From Parcubacteria group bacterium M10-OD1-1 (GTDB lineage: Bacteria; Patescibacteria; Paceibacteria; Moranbacterales; UBA2206): DNA of 64,000 bases. Made by a program: the position numbers and the translations under genes. The notes beneath the pieces are model-generated. The model did not search any database and was not told the origin of the DNA. It saw only the letters and a list, made by a program, of their open reading frames with translations. Where the stretch lies: positions 209,853 to 273,852 of the forward strand of contig LSNL01000003.1 of NCBI GenBank assembly GCA_003056145.1. Direction: 5' to 3'. Positions 49,185-58,875 of this stretch are shown piece by piece; position 1 is the first letter of the stretch, and each line of letters opens with the position of its first letter.

Positions 49185-49493
49185 ATGATAAATGATATTG
49201 GAATTGGAAGTGTTAAAAATGAGTGGATACTAAACACCTTTTTTCTTACGTTTGCTCTAGCTCTTTCTATTTATATATGGAAAAGAAGAAAAAATCTGCT
49301 CATGGGAATTTTAATTTTTTCCTTACTAGGGAATTTGGTATTTTATACTGACTCAGGATCTCTTTTTTACAGCATATATCATCTTAAATGGATTGTTAAA
49401 TTTACTCTATGGTATTGGCCTTGGATAAATCTAGTTTTATTAATTTTTATAATTATAAATTTTATCAAAAACAAATATGTTAAAACAAAATAA
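49185..49493 (+). CDS. Small three-TM membrane protein
   Basis: A 102-residue hydrophobic protein of unknown family, with TM helices near 17-32 (NTFFLTFALALSIYIW), 38-54, and 75-95. I take the ATG at 49185 with AGGGAAG upstream rather than an in-frame TTG at 49158. Its last 17 bases overlap the start of the predicted lipase gene, so the two are translationally linked; a helper role for that exported protein is possible but unproven. Confidence 0.6.
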   Translation: MINDIGIGSVKNEWILNTFFLTFALALSIYIWKRRKNLLMGILIFSLLGNLVFYTDSGSLFYSIYHLKWIVKFTLWYWPWINLVLLIFIIINFIKNKYVKTK

Positions 49494-52329
49494 AATCAAG
49501 AAAGTAACTATTATTATATCAATAATAGTTTTTATTTTTTTTCTCTTTAATTTTAGCAATCTCAGCTTTCTAAAAATAAAAAATATCGCCGATGCTGAAG
49601 AATTTAATAATTTTCCATATAGAGATAATTCTGGATCTATCAGCATCATAGGAAATGCGATTTGGACAAAAGATACTCCAGATTTAGTTTTTGATGAGCC
49701 AGTATATATAGAGAATGGAGCTACTCTTACTATTAAAAAAGGCACGGTAATTAAATTTAAAAAAGCTATTGAATCTAATGCTCCTCCTGGAATTTTTGTT
49801 ACTAACGGAAAAATTATAGCCAATGGAACTCAGGGCGAACATATTAAATTTACTTCTGATCAGGATGATAGCGGTTTCGTTTTAAACTTTTATGACCGAG
49901 GAGAAAGAACTTCATTTTTACGTTATGTTGAAATTTCTAAAGGCGGTAATACGGAAAAACCAATTCTTTTAGGACATTTAAAATCATCAGGCTTTTTTAT
50001 TAACACAGTATATGCTTATGACAGTTCACATCCTGTGCCAGAAACAGGAGAAACTGTATTAATAGGGGCTGGGAAAGTACATATTGAAAATTCCTTTTTT
50101 CATAATAATAAAACTACAGATATTCTTATTCGAGACAGTGCAAAATATGACAATGATTATAACCAAATAGGCACATATTCTCCTGAGGTTGAGGTGATAA
50201 ATTCTAATTTTTCCAAAAAGAGTTCAATTTATTCTAATATAGCTTGCTCTAAAAATAATAATGGTAATCCTGACAAACAATGCGCTAAAAGAGTTTACTT
50301 AAAAGATAATTGGTATGGTGACTCAGCTGGTCCGACAGAAAAACAGGATAGCCGTTACAAAGGAGCATTCATTGGTGGAATTTATACGCTAGATTCTTTT
50401 CGAAAAAATAAGTTAGTAGTTGATCCAGTAATCATTATTCCAGGAATCATGGGATCAGCTAGAGTTTTCGATAAATGGAAGTTAGACCCAATTTTACATA
50501 CATATGATAATTTAGTTGAATCATTAAAAGAGAATAGTTACGAAGAAAACAAAAATCTTTTTGAATTTCCGTATGAATGGCGGGACAGCAATATAGTAAC
50601 AGCTGGTTTATTGAAAAATAAGATTCAGGAAGTTAAATCTAAAACTAAAATTTCTAAAGTTGATTTAGTGGCACATTCTATGGGCGGGTTAGTTGCTCGT
50701 TATTACATTGAGAGTTCAAATTATCAAAATGATGTTGAAAAACTAATAACCTTAGGAACTCCTCAGTATGGAGCACCAGAAAGCTATCTTGAGTGGGAAG
50801 CAGGAGAAGGATTTTTTACTAGAGAAGAAAAAATAGGTAAATTTATTTTTACTGTTGAAGCACATGAAGCAGGCTACAACAGTCTTAAAAAATATATACA
50901 ATCGCGTATAAAATCAGTCGGGGAGCTTTTGCCTGACTATAATTATCTCAAAGAAGCTTCAACTGGAAAGATGCGATCGTATCCAAATAACTATCCTAAA
51001 AATATTTTCTTAGATTTTCTAAATAAGCAAAGTAATCTTAAAAATTTAAAAAGCGTAAACTTTTTTAATATTATTGGAAAGATTAATTCAGAAAGAACTA
51101 TTAAATCTTTTGATGTTGTTGATAGCACTAAAGATGGCAAATGGGAAAATGGTATGCCCAAAAATTATTATGATGTTACTACAAATCAAGGTATTGAGTA
51201 TGGCAAAGGTGATGGTACTGTTCCACTGGAAAGTGCTGAGGGAATTGCGTCTACGGAGAAAGAAATGCTAAGTTCATCTCATATAGATCTTCCTACTGAA
51301 GCTCAATGCGATGTTATCATCAAATTAACTGGACGAACGAATTGTAATTATATCAATACTGTAAAACGAGTTATACATATTTTAATATTTGGAGTTTTTT
51401 CTCCCATTGACATTCAAGTTGTGGCACCGGATGGAAAGAGGGTGGGCAAGGATTTTGATAATCTCGGAAAGACCCTGAATGAAATTTCCGGAGCATATTA
51501 CACAGGATATGAAACTGACAATGAATTCTTGACTATTCCTAACCCTCAAGACGGAGAATATAAGGTTATTACTCAAGGAACAGGGGCAGGGGATTACAAA
51601 GTAGCAATAGCTAATATTTCCGAAGATAGAAACAATCCTGGGCAAGCCACAGAAGTAACTGCGGAAATTACTGGAACAACAGAAGAGGGAAAAATTGAAA
51701 CAACTCCAGCAGAAATAACTGAAAACAAGATAACCGTAGCATCTCAAGACACCATTCCGCCTACCATAAAAATAACTTCTCCAAAAAATAAAACTTATCT
51801 AAATAATCAAAGCTTAAAAATAATTTATACTGCTAATGATAATTTAACCATTCCTGATAAAATTAAAACAACTTTAATTTATGATAATCAGCTGTTAACT
51901 TCAAAAAAAATTGATTTATCCTTAGAACATCTAGGAAGGCATCATTTAAAAATTATAGCCCAAGATGAAGCTAAAAATAAAATAGCAAGAAAAGTTAACT
52001 TTAAGATAGCAACTAATTTAAAAGCTATTGGTCAGAATATTTATCATTATCGAAAACTGAAACTTATTAAAAATCAAATGGCAGCTACTATCTTAGAAGA
52101 AAGAATAAGCCATATTCAAAGAATAGAAGAGCTGTCGCGACGTTTAGAAAAAAAATGGTTTCCTGCTTGGTGGAAGAAAAGAATTAATCGTCATTTTCAA
52201 TTACAAAAGGATCAGCAGATTAAATTTTTAATTAAAATGATTATTAAAAGTCACTATTTACAAAAAAATATTACTAAATCAGTGAGAATTATTTTAGTAG
52301 AAGATTTGAGAGACTTAGAAAAAATATAA
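49477..52329 (+). CDS. Exported LCAT/PGAP1-like lipase with extra domains
   Basis: A 950-residue protein. An N-terminal TM or signal segment (10-28) is followed by a beta-rich, beta-helix-like domain (about 45-300). The alpha/beta hydrolase domain (about 315-630) opens with VVDPVIIIPGIMGSARVF, has the nucleophile elbow AHSMGG (Ser401), GTPQYGAPESYLEW, GKGDGTVPLES (Asp579) and SSSHIDLP (His602): a full Ser-Asp-His triad as in lecithin:cholesterol acyltransferase relatives. Then come an Ig-like domain (about 750-850, PPTIKITSPKNKTYL) and a basic helical tail. It likely acts on lipids or ester-linked groups at the cell surface. Confidence 0.82.
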   Translation: MLKQNKIKKVTIIISIIVFIFFLFNFSNLSFLKIKNIADAEEFNNFPYRDNSGSISIIGNAIWTKDTPDLVFDEPVYIENGATLTIKKGTVIKFKKAIESNAPPGIFVTNGKIIANGTQGEHIKFTSDQDDSGFVLNFYDRGERTSFLRYVEISKGGNTEKPILLGHLKSSGFFINTVYAYDSSHPVPETGETVLIGAGKVHIENSFFHNNKTTDILIRDSAKYDNDYNQIGTYSPEVEVINSNFSKKSSIYSNIACSKNNNGNPDKQCAKRVYLKDNWYGDSAGPTEKQDSRYKGAFIGGIYTLDSFRKNKLVVDPVIIIPGIMGSARVFDKWKLDPILHTYDNLVESLKENSYEENKNLFEFPYEWRDSNIVTAGLLKNKIQEVKSKTKISKVDLVAHSMGGLVARYYIESSNYQNDVEKLITLGTPQYGAPESYLEWEAGEGFFTREEKIGKFIFTVEAHEAGYNSLKKYIQSRIKSVGELLPDYNYLKEASTGKMRSYPNNYPKNIFLDFLNKQSNLKNLKSVNFFNIIGKINSERTIKSFDVVDSTKDGKWENGMPKNYYDVTTNQGIEYGKGDGTVPLESAEGIASTEKEMLSSSHIDLPTEAQCDVIIKLTGRTNCNYINTVKRVIHILIFGVFSPIDIQVVAPDGKRVGKDFDNLGKTLNEISGAYYTGYETDNEFLTIPNPQDGEYKVITQGTGAGDYKVAIANISEDRNNPGQATEVTAEITGTTEEGKIETTPAEITENKITVASQDTIPPTIKITSPKNKTYLNNQSLKIIYTANDNLTIPDKIKTTLIYDNQLLTSKKIDLSLEHLGRHHLKIIAQDEAKNKIARKVNFKIATNLKAIGQNIYHYRKLKLIKNQMAATILEERISHIQRIEELSRRLEKKWFPAWWKKRINRHFQLQKDQQIKFLIKMIIKSHYLQKNITKSVRIILVEDLRDLEKI

Positions 52330-52446
52330 ATTACTTAAAAATATTTAATGCATAAAGATTAAGTTGCTGTTTTTCTGAAAATAGCTTATTATTTAAATAG
52401 AAAAAATAGAAATTTTCTCAAGTAATAAAATTCTAAAATTAAATAA

Positions 52447-53391
52447 ATGGAACAAAAACCATACCTGTCTATCGTGGTACCTCTATATAATGAAGAGGAT
52501 AATGTTAAAGAATTACATTCAAAAATTTTACAAGCCTGTCGAAAATTAAATAAGGATTTTGAAATTATTTTTATTGATGATGGCTCTAGTGACGAAACGG
52601 TTAAAAATTGTCAAAAACTTTCGCCTCTTAAATTAATTAAATTTCGTCGTAATTTTGGACAAACTGCTGCTTTTGACGCAGGAATTAAAGAAGCTAAAGG
52701 AGAGATTGTTATTACGATGGACGGAGATTTACAAAATGATCCAGCTGATATTCAGTTACTTTTAGATGAGATGAAAAAAGGTTATGATGTGGTTTCAGGT
52801 TGGCGATGGCAAAGAAAAGATAGTTTTACTAAGAAGTTTTTTTCTCGTGGAGCTAATTTGTTGCGGAAAATCTTAATTCACGATCATATCCATGATAGCG
52901 GATGTAGCTTGAAAGCTTACAAACGAAAGTGTTTTCAAGGAATTGACCTCTTTGGTGAGATGCATAGATTTATTCCAGCTATTTTAGAATTAGAAGGTTA
53001 CAAAGTAGGAGAAACTAAAGTTTCCCATTACCCACGAGTTAGTGGAGTAACGAAATATAGTTGGAATAGAGCCATCAAGGGTTTTGTTGATATGATTGCA
53101 GTTTGGTTTTGGAGAAAATATTCCAATCGTCCTATTCATCTTTTTGGAGGTGCAGGAATAATTTTTTCTTTAACGGGAATTATAATTTTAATTTGGATGG
53201 TGACTGAAAAAATATTTTTTGGTGCATCTCTGGCTGAACGAATATGGCCACTTATCGGAGTCTTTTTAATTCTTGTCGGAATCCAACTTTTTGTGTCTGG
53301 TTTATTGGCGGATATTATAGTAAAGAATTACTATAAGAATCAACATCGGATGAATTATACTATTAGCGAAATAATTACCAGAGAAGACTAG
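52447..53391 (+). CDS. GT2 glycosyltransferase, GtrB/ArnC type
   Basis: A 314-residue enzyme: IVVPLYNEEDNVKELHSKI (9-27), IFIDDGSSDETV (about 42-53), FRRNFGQTAAFDAGI, TMDGDLQNDPADI (D-x-D, about 95-107), and two C-terminal TM helices (about 234-257 and 268-290). This is the membrane-bound type that makes polyprenyl-phosphate sugars for GT-C enzymes. It stands alone, 117 bases after the lipase gene. A fair paralog of the 29268 protein. Confidence 0.93.
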   Translation: MEQKPYLSIVVPLYNEEDNVKELHSKILQACRKLNKDFEIIFIDDGSSDETVKNCQKLSPLKLIKFRRNFGQTAAFDAGIKEAKGEIVITMDGDLQNDPADIQLLLDEMKKGYDVVSGWRWQRKDSFTKKFFSRGANLLRKILIHDHIHDSGCSLKAYKRKCFQGIDLFGEMHRFIPAILELEGYKVGETKVSHYPRVSGVTKYSWNRAIKGFVDMIAVWFWRKYSNRPIHLFGGAGIIFSLTGIIILIWMVTEKIFFGASLAERIWPLIGVFLILVGIQLFVSGLLADIIVKNYYKNQHRMNYTISEIITRED

Positions 53392-53695
53392 TTGATAATT
53401 AAATTTTTTAAAGGCTGAACTTTTTCACGAATATCTAAATCTTATTTTTTCTGGTCTATTTTTACAATAAGTTTTTCCAACCTTTAAAAGATTTTGGCCT
53501 AAATTTTTCTTTATTATTCTTAATTTGATTAAGTCTTTATTAAAAGAATTTCAAGAGCTTATAAAGGCTATTAGTTGACAAAGATTAAATTTAAATTATA
53601 CTAAAATACTAGTACTTTAAATTTTTTAGTGTTTTCGGTTGGACTGATTTTGGTCTATTTGTAAATATTAACAATACAATATAAGGAGATAAAAG
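53392..53695 (+). other. Gene-free gap upstream of ugd
   Basis: About 300 AT-rich bases with no coding frame. No clear terminator hairpin was found for the preceding gene. The only feature I can support is the promoter at 53575-53602. Confidence 0.5.
53575..53602 (+). promoter_or_regulatory. Promoter of ugd
   Basis: TTGACA (53575-53580) and TATACT (53597-53602) are 16 bases apart. The start point would be near 53609, leaving a leader of about 87 bases that ends in a strong AAGGAGA ribosome binding site. Confidence 0.7.
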
Positions 53696-55033
53696 ATGAG
53701 AATTGCAATTATTGGTACTGGATATGTGGGCTCTGTAACAGGAGTTTGTTTAGCGGAAATGGGAAATATGGTTGTTTGTGTAGATAATAATAAAGAAAAA
53801 ATTGCCCAATTTCGTAAAGGCGAAGCCCCTTTTTCAGAAAAGGGATTAGATGAATTGATCAAAAGAAATTTGAAAAATCAAACGCTTCTTTATACGACTG
53901 ATTTTAAACAGGCGGTGAAAAAAAGTGATATGGTTTTTATTGCAGTGGGAACGCCTTCAGGAGAAGATGGAAGTGCAGATCTGAGTTACGTTATTGCAGT
54001 GGCTCAGTCTATTGGACAAGTAATTGATCATCAACTAATTATTGTTGATAAATCAACGGTGCCAGTGGGAACGGCTGAGTTAGTAAAAAAAACTATTTTT
54101 GCAGAGCAGAAGAAACGGGGAGTTAATTTCCCTTTTACGGTAGTTAGTAATCCTGAATTTTTGGCTCAAGGAACGGCGGTTAAGGATTTTATGGAGCCTA
54201 GCCGAGTAGTAGTAGGGGCGGATAATCCTGAAGATATTGAAATAATGAGGGAACTTTATGCTCCGTTTATGCGGAGAGAAGGGCGTTTTTATTCTATGAA
54301 TCCTCAAACGGCGGAAATGGTGAAGTATGCAGCTAATAGTTTCTTAGCGGCTAAAATTTCTATTAATAATGAATTGGCCAACATCTGTGCTTTAATGGGA
54401 GCTGATTTTGATCAAGTGCGAAGAGCAATGGGAGCTGATCCAAGGATTGGTGAGGCGTTTATGTACGCCGGGCCTGGTTTTGGAGGGAGTTGTTTCCCTA
54501 AAGATGTCAGAGCTTTGATTAAGATGGCTCAAGAGAGAAATTATGAAGCGGAGATGTTTTTGCAGACTTTGAAAACTAATGAAGAGCAGAAGCATCTTTT
54601 AGCTAAAATAGTTCAAAGGTACTTTCAGTATTTTAATCAAAGCTTAAAAGAGAAGGTTTTGGCTGTCTGGGGCTTAGCTTTTAAAGCAGGGACAGATGAT
54701 ATGCGGGAATCATCGGCTTTAACTGTTGTCCAAGATTTAATTGAAGCTGGGGCTAAAATTCAAGTCTATGATCCTGAGGCTATGAAAACAGCTCAACTCC
54801 CAGAGTATTTTGGTGATAATCCAGCTATTAAATACTGCAATAATAAGTACGAGGCTTTGGAAAAAGCGGAGACCTTATTAATTGTTACGGAATGGAAAGA
54901 ATTCCGGACGCCGGATTTTGAGGAAATGAAGAAAAGATTGAGGCATCCGGTAGTAGTAGATGGTCGGTTATTGTATAATCCCGATAAAATGAAGAATAGA
55001 GGATTTGTCTATTACTCTGTTGGACGTCCTTAA
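53696..55033 (+). CDS. ugd: UDP-glucose 6-dehydrogenase
   Basis: Oxidises UDP-glucose to UDP-glucuronate with two NAD+. The N-terminal Rossmann motif is IGTGYVGSVTGVCLAEMG (6-23), then AVGTPSGEDGSADLSYV (83-99), STVPVGT (120-126), NPEFLAQGTAVKDF, the central helix KYAANSFLAAKIS, and the catalytic thiol Cys266 in GPGFGGSCFPKD. Length 445 is typical of the bacterial UGD/TuaD/RkpK class. It has its own promoter, a strong AAGGAGA site and a terminator. Richer in G and C than neighbouring glycan genes. It supplies uronic acid donor for the surface glycan. Confidence 0.97.
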   Translation: MRIAIIGTGYVGSVTGVCLAEMGNMVVCVDNNKEKIAQFRKGEAPFSEKGLDELIKRNLKNQTLLYTTDFKQAVKKSDMVFIAVGTPSGEDGSADLSYVIAVAQSIGQVIDHQLIIVDKSTVPVGTAELVKKTIFAEQKKRGVNFPFTVVSNPEFLAQGTAVKDFMEPSRVVVGADNPEDIEIMRELYAPFMRREGRFYSMNPQTAEMVKYAANSFLAAKISINNELANICALMGADFDQVRRAMGADPRIGEAFMYAGPGFGGSCFPKDVRALIKMAQERNYEAEMFLQTLKTNEEQKHLLAKIVQRYFQYFNQSLKEKVLAVWGLAFKAGTDDMRESSALTVVQDLIEAGAKIQVYDPEAMKTAQLPEYFGDNPAIKYCNNKYEALEKAETLLIVTEWKEFRTPDFEEMKKRLRHPVVVDGRLLYNPDKMKNRGFVYYSVGRP

Positions 55034-55061
55034 TTAAAGACAAACAGAGCTTAAACTTAGC

Positions 55062-55095
55062 AAGCCACAAGAAAATTCTCTTGTGGCTTTTTTTA
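55062..55095 (+). terminator. Intrinsic terminator after ugd
   Basis: AAGCCACAAGA (55062-55072) pairs perfectly with TCTTGTGGCTT (55079-55089) around a 6-base loop, followed by T7. Confidence 0.92.
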
Positions 55096-55131
55096 TTGTT
55101 TTTAATTTTTATTTTTGCTACTATAAAATAG

Positions 55132-56292
55132 ATGAGAATTTTATTTTTTAATTACGAATATCCACCCTTAGGGGGCGGAGCAGCTAACGCTACCGCTTAT
55201 CTTTTGCGTGAATATGCTAAAATTAAAGATCTTAAAATTGATTTAGTAACTTCTTCAACAAATAGCCAGTACCAACAAGAAAAAATAGGTGAAAATATTA
55301 TTATCCATAAATTACCTATTGGAAAAAATAAAGAAAATCTTCATTTTCAATCGCAAAAAGAATTATTAGTTTATTCTTACAAGGCTTATTTTTTTTCTAA
55401 AAAATTGATTAAAAAAAACCAATATTATTTAACTCATTCTTTTTTCTCAATTCCTTGTGGACTGCTATCTTTATTGTTTAAGTGGCAATTTGATATTCCT
55501 TTTATTATCTCTCTTCGTGGGGCAGACGTACCAGGTTACGCGGAAAGATTTACTTGGATTTATAAAATTTTAACTCCGCTAATAAAATTTATTTGGAAAA
55601 AAGCTGATAAAGTAGTAGCTAACTCTCAAGGATTAAAAGATTTAGCTTTAAAAACTAATCCACAACAAAAAATAGAAATTATTTATAACGGTATTGATAC
55701 GGAGAAGTTTCAACCTTTAGAGCTTTCTAAAATTTCTAACGATATTCAAGAAAAATTTATTATTACCTCTGGAGCTTCTAGAATAACTTCCAGAAAAGGT
55801 CTTAAATACTTACTCCAATCGGTTCAAATATTGTCTCAAAAATATCCGCGAGTTTATTTAGAAATTATGGGAGATGGAGATCAAAAAAGCGAATTGGAAA
55901 AATTAGCGCAAGATTTAAAAATTAATGAGCGCGTAAAGTTCTTCGGTCGGATTCCGCGGGAAAAAACTGTTCAATATTATCAGAGAGCCAGTGTATTTGT
56001 TTTGCCTTCGTTTAATGAAGGAATGTCTAACGCTATGTTAGAGGCTTTAGCCACTGGTTTGCCGATTATAGCCACTAAAACTGGAGGAGCAGAGGAGCTC
56101 ATTATGGAGGGAAAAAATGGATTTATAATTAAAATGAAAAATGCTAAAGATATTGCTCAAAAATTAGAAAAAATAATCAGGGATAATCATTTACAAAAAA
56201 CAATGAGGGAAAATAGTCGATCCCAAGCTTTAAGTTTGAGCTGGAAAGAAGTAGCTCGAAAATATACAATTATTTATAAAAATATTATTTAA
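55132..56292 (+). CDS. GT4 glycosyltransferase
   Basis: A 386-residue GT-B enzyme: NYEYPPLGGGAANATAYLL (7-25; glycine-rich acceptor loop), RGADVPGYAERF (about 128), NGIDTEKFQPLE (about 185), TSRKGLKYLLQSVQ, and PSFNEGMSNAMLEALATGLPII (about 289-310) with both donor-binding Glu. It resembles enzymes that use UDP-sugars including UDP-glucuronate, which suits the position after ugd, but donor choice cannot be read from sequence. Starts a two-gene unit with the 56299 gene, 6 bases downstream. Confidence 0.92.
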   Translation: MRILFFNYEYPPLGGGAANATAYLLREYAKIKDLKIDLVTSSTNSQYQQEKIGENIIIHKLPIGKNKENLHFQSQKELLVYSYKAYFFSKKLIKKNQYYLTHSFFSIPCGLLSLLFKWQFDIPFIISLRGADVPGYAERFTWIYKILTPLIKFIWKKADKVVANSQGLKDLALKTNPQQKIEIIYNGIDTEKFQPLELSKISNDIQEKFIITSGASRITSRKGLKYLLQSVQILSQKYPRVYLEIMGDGDQKSELEKLAQDLKINERVKFFGRIPREKTVQYYQRASVFVLPSFNEGMSNAMLEALATGLPIIATKTGGAEELIMEGKNGFIIKMKNAKDIAQKLEKIIRDNHLQKTMRENSRSQALSLSWKEVARKYTIIYKNII

Positions 56293-56298
56293 TTATTT

Positions 56299-57228
56299 AT
56301 GAAAAAAAAGATTTTCAAATTTGCCTTAAAATTTCTCGTTAGTCTCCTGTTTCTTTTCTATGTAATTTTTAAAGTGCAATGGAAAAGTGTTTTAAGCGAT
56401 GTTCGGGAGATAGAAGTCGGAATGGTTTTTTTATATGTAATAGTTGTAATCTTTGGAATGCTGATTTCTTCTTACAAATGGAAGGTTTTAGCTAATTTTA
56501 AGAATATTCATCAAAAACTGTATGTTTTTTTTAAATTTTATTTAACTGGAACTTTTATCAATAATTTTATGCCTTCTTTTATTGGAGGTGATACTTATAA
56601 AGCCTATCAGATTGGAAAACCAGAAAAGCGTTATATTGAAGCTGGTTCAACAGTAATGATGGATAGAATTACTGGACTTTTTGGAGCAACTATTCTAGCT
56701 CTCTTTTTTACTTTGCTAAATATTAAAACAGTTGTTCATAGTAGAGTATTAATCATTATTAATATCATTGTTTTAATTTCTTTTATTTTAGATATTTTAT
56801 TAGCTAAAGTGCGTAATTATTCTTTTTGGAGTAGGTTTGCTAAATATTTTCCTAAAAAATTGGTAGAATTTTTAAGTGATTTAAAAACTTATAATAATAA
56901 TTCACAAATTATTTTTAAAGCTATTGGTATTGCTTTTCTTTTTAATGTTATTGGAGTAGCCTTAGCTAACTATATCCTTTTTTTATCTTTAGGCATTCAT
57001 ATCGGATTATTAAATTATCTTTCAGTTATTTTTTTAATCAGTGTTATTTCTTCCGTACCGATTAGTATCAATAACGTAGGAATTAAAGAATGGGCTTATA
57101 TTACGCTTTTTGGAGTCTTTGGATTAGCCCCAGCTCAAGTAGTAACGGTGGCTATTATTAGTCGATTTATTCAAATGTTTATTAGTTTCTTTGCCTTACC
57201 AGCTTATTTGAAAAGAAACAAAAAATAA
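56299..57228 (+). CDS. LPG-synthase TM region / AglD-like membrane protein
   Basis: A 309-residue protein with about eight TM helices, of the UPF0104 (YbhN/AglD) group proposed to flip lipids or lipid-linked sugars. Conserved spots are FMPSFIGGDTYKAYQIGK (about 89-106), MMDRITGLFGA, and NNVGIKEWAYITLFGVFGL near the end (about 255-273). Its place after a GT4 gene suggests it flips or tethers that enzyme's lipid-linked product. Ends 5 bases from the convergent GH28 gene. Confidence 0.87.
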   Translation: MKKKIFKFALKFLVSLLFLFYVIFKVQWKSVLSDVREIEVGMVFLYVIVVIFGMLISSYKWKVLANFKNIHQKLYVFFKFYLTGTFINNFMPSFIGGDTYKAYQIGKPEKRYIEAGSTVMMDRITGLFGATILALFFTLLNIKTVVHSRVLIIINIIVLISFILDILLAKVRNYSFWSRFAKYFPKKLVEFLSDLKTYNNNSQIIFKAIGIAFLFNVIGVALANYILFLSLGIHIGLLNYLSVIFLISVISSVPISINNVGIKEWAYITLFGVFGLAPAQVVTVAIISRFIQMFISFFALPAYLKRNKK

Positions 57229-57233
57229 TTTTT

Positions 57234-58856
57234 TTATTGAATTTTTATTTCACTCTTCTGAACTTCATCACTAATATTTATTTTTTTATTTTGATAATCA
57301 AAGGTATTGTTAACTAATTTAATAGCTTGGTTGTTGGTACCTGTTATAGAAAGACAAGATTTTTTAGTTGAGGGACAAGTAGAATTAGAGATGGTAATAT
57401 TATGGGAGTTAGTAATATTAAAAGTAGCTTGATGCTTAGAAGTAATTTTTATTTTGTCTAACAAAATATTATCAGCCTCGTTCATTTTTAAACCATTTCT
57501 AGCATAAAGAATTTTAATATTTTTCAAGGTTATATTATTAATGGTTTTTTCATTTTTTAACCCAAGCAAATCAATAGAATCATTGCTTCCTCGGCAAGTA
57601 AAATTACTTAGATGAATATTTTGAAAAAGCGGTGGTTTTAGACGGTATTGAATATTTCCTCTTTCATAATTAGTATTAAATTTAATAACTGCCTGAGAGA
57701 GAGAATTTATCTGAAAATTTTTAACCCAAATATTTTCGGCTATTCCTCCTCGTTGAATATTAGATTTAACTCTGAACCCATATTGAGCTTTTTTAACGGT
57801 AAAATTTTTGGCCAAGATATTACGAACATTTCCAGACATTTCACTCCCAATAGCCAAGGCTCCATGAGCATCATTGACAATAATGTTTTGTAATACAATA
57901 TTTTCGGATGGGCGATGGACTCTCCGTCCATCGTTATCTCGTCCAGATTTAATAACAATAGCATCGTCTCCAGTAGCAAAAGTAGAATCTTCCACTAAAA
58001 CATTGTGAGAAGAATCAATTACTATTCCGTCAGTACTTTGCCCAGCCACAGTTTCTACATTAACATTTCTAACAATTATATCTTGACTATAAATTGGATG
58101 AATGGTCCACATTGGACCATTATCAATAGTTATATCAGCTAAAAGTATTTTTTGGCAATGAACAAAGTCTAAAAAGGCAGGGCGTAATCTCCTTTTTTTC
58201 ATTACCCCAAAGATTCGCTGATCAACTGGAATATTTTTATCACCCATTTGATAAAGATTTTTTACGGAAGAGTAAGATAAAAATTTCCACCAAAACACTG
58301 CTCCTTGTCCGTCAATTTTACCTGGTCCGGTAATAGCAATATTATGAGCGTGATTAGCATGAATAGGAGGGGCAAAATTAAAATATTCAATCCCTTCAAA
58401 ACGAGCAAAGGTCAAAGGATAATAATCTTTAATATGAACACTAAATTTTAAGAGAGCATTTTTTTCTAGATGTAAATTAATGTTACTCTCTAGTTTAATG
58501 GGTCCAGTAAGCCAAGTGCCAGCTGGAACTAAAACTTCTCCGCCTCCAGTTTTAGCACAATCGTTAATAGCTTTTCTGAACGCTTCAGTGTTTATCGTTT
58601 GGTTATCACTGGTTGCTCCGTAATTGGTAATATTACAAACCTTTTTTGGAAAAGAAGTTTGAGCTATTCTAAGTTTTGAGTTAAAGGGAGTATTAAGCAC
58701 TAAATCAGGTTGAAAATTGAAAAGAACAGATTTCTTAGTCAAAGTAGTTTCTTTCTTTAATTGAAAAAGTAATTCTGAGATAAGTAAGATTAAGATTAAA
58801 CCTAAAAAAAATTTAGTTTTTAAGTTTTCTTGAGGAGAGTTAGGTGGAATAGTCAT
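57234..58856 (-). CDS. GH28-like glycan hydrolase (polygalacturonase family)
   Basis: A right-handed beta-helix enzyme of 540 residues when started at ATG 58856; an in-frame TTG at 58886 would overlap the upstream gene. One TM helix (about 20-37) anchors it outside. The domain opens with VCNITNYGATSDNQTINTEAF. The GH28 sites are visible: STDGIVIDSS (first Asp; usual Asn replaced by Ser), ATGDDAIVIKSG (Asp pair), AHGALAIGSE (His of the G-H-G site, changed to AHG) and FRVKSN (R-x-K). GH28 enzymes cut polyuronates; with ugd nearby it may trim the cell's own acidic glycan or attack that of a host. Confidence 0.87.
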   Translation of the reverse strand: MTIPPNSPQENLKTKFFLGLILILLISELLFQLKKETTLTKKSVLFNFQPDLVLNTPFNSKLRIAQTSFPKKVCNITNYGATSDNQTINTEAFRKAINDCAKTGGGEVLVPAGTWLTGPIKLESNINLHLEKNALLKFSVHIKDYYPLTFARFEGIEYFNFAPPIHANHAHNIAITGPGKIDGQGAVFWWKFLSYSSVKNLYQMGDKNIPVDQRIFGVMKKRRLRPAFLDFVHCQKILLADITIDNGPMWTIHPIYSQDIIVRNVNVETVAGQSTDGIVIDSSHNVLVEDSTFATGDDAIVIKSGRDNDGRRVHRPSENIVLQNIIVNDAHGALAIGSEMSGNVRNILAKNFTVKKAQYGFRVKSNIQRGGIAENIWVKNFQINSLSQAVIKFNTNYERGNIQYRLKPPLFQNIHLSNFTCRGSNDSIDLLGLKNEKTINNITLKNIKILYARNGLKMNEADNILLDKIKITSKHQATFNITNSHNITISNSTCPSTKKSCLSITGTNNQAIKLVNNTFDYQNKKINISDEVQKSEIKIQ

Positions 58857-58875
58857 TTTTTCATAAATAAAAAAT

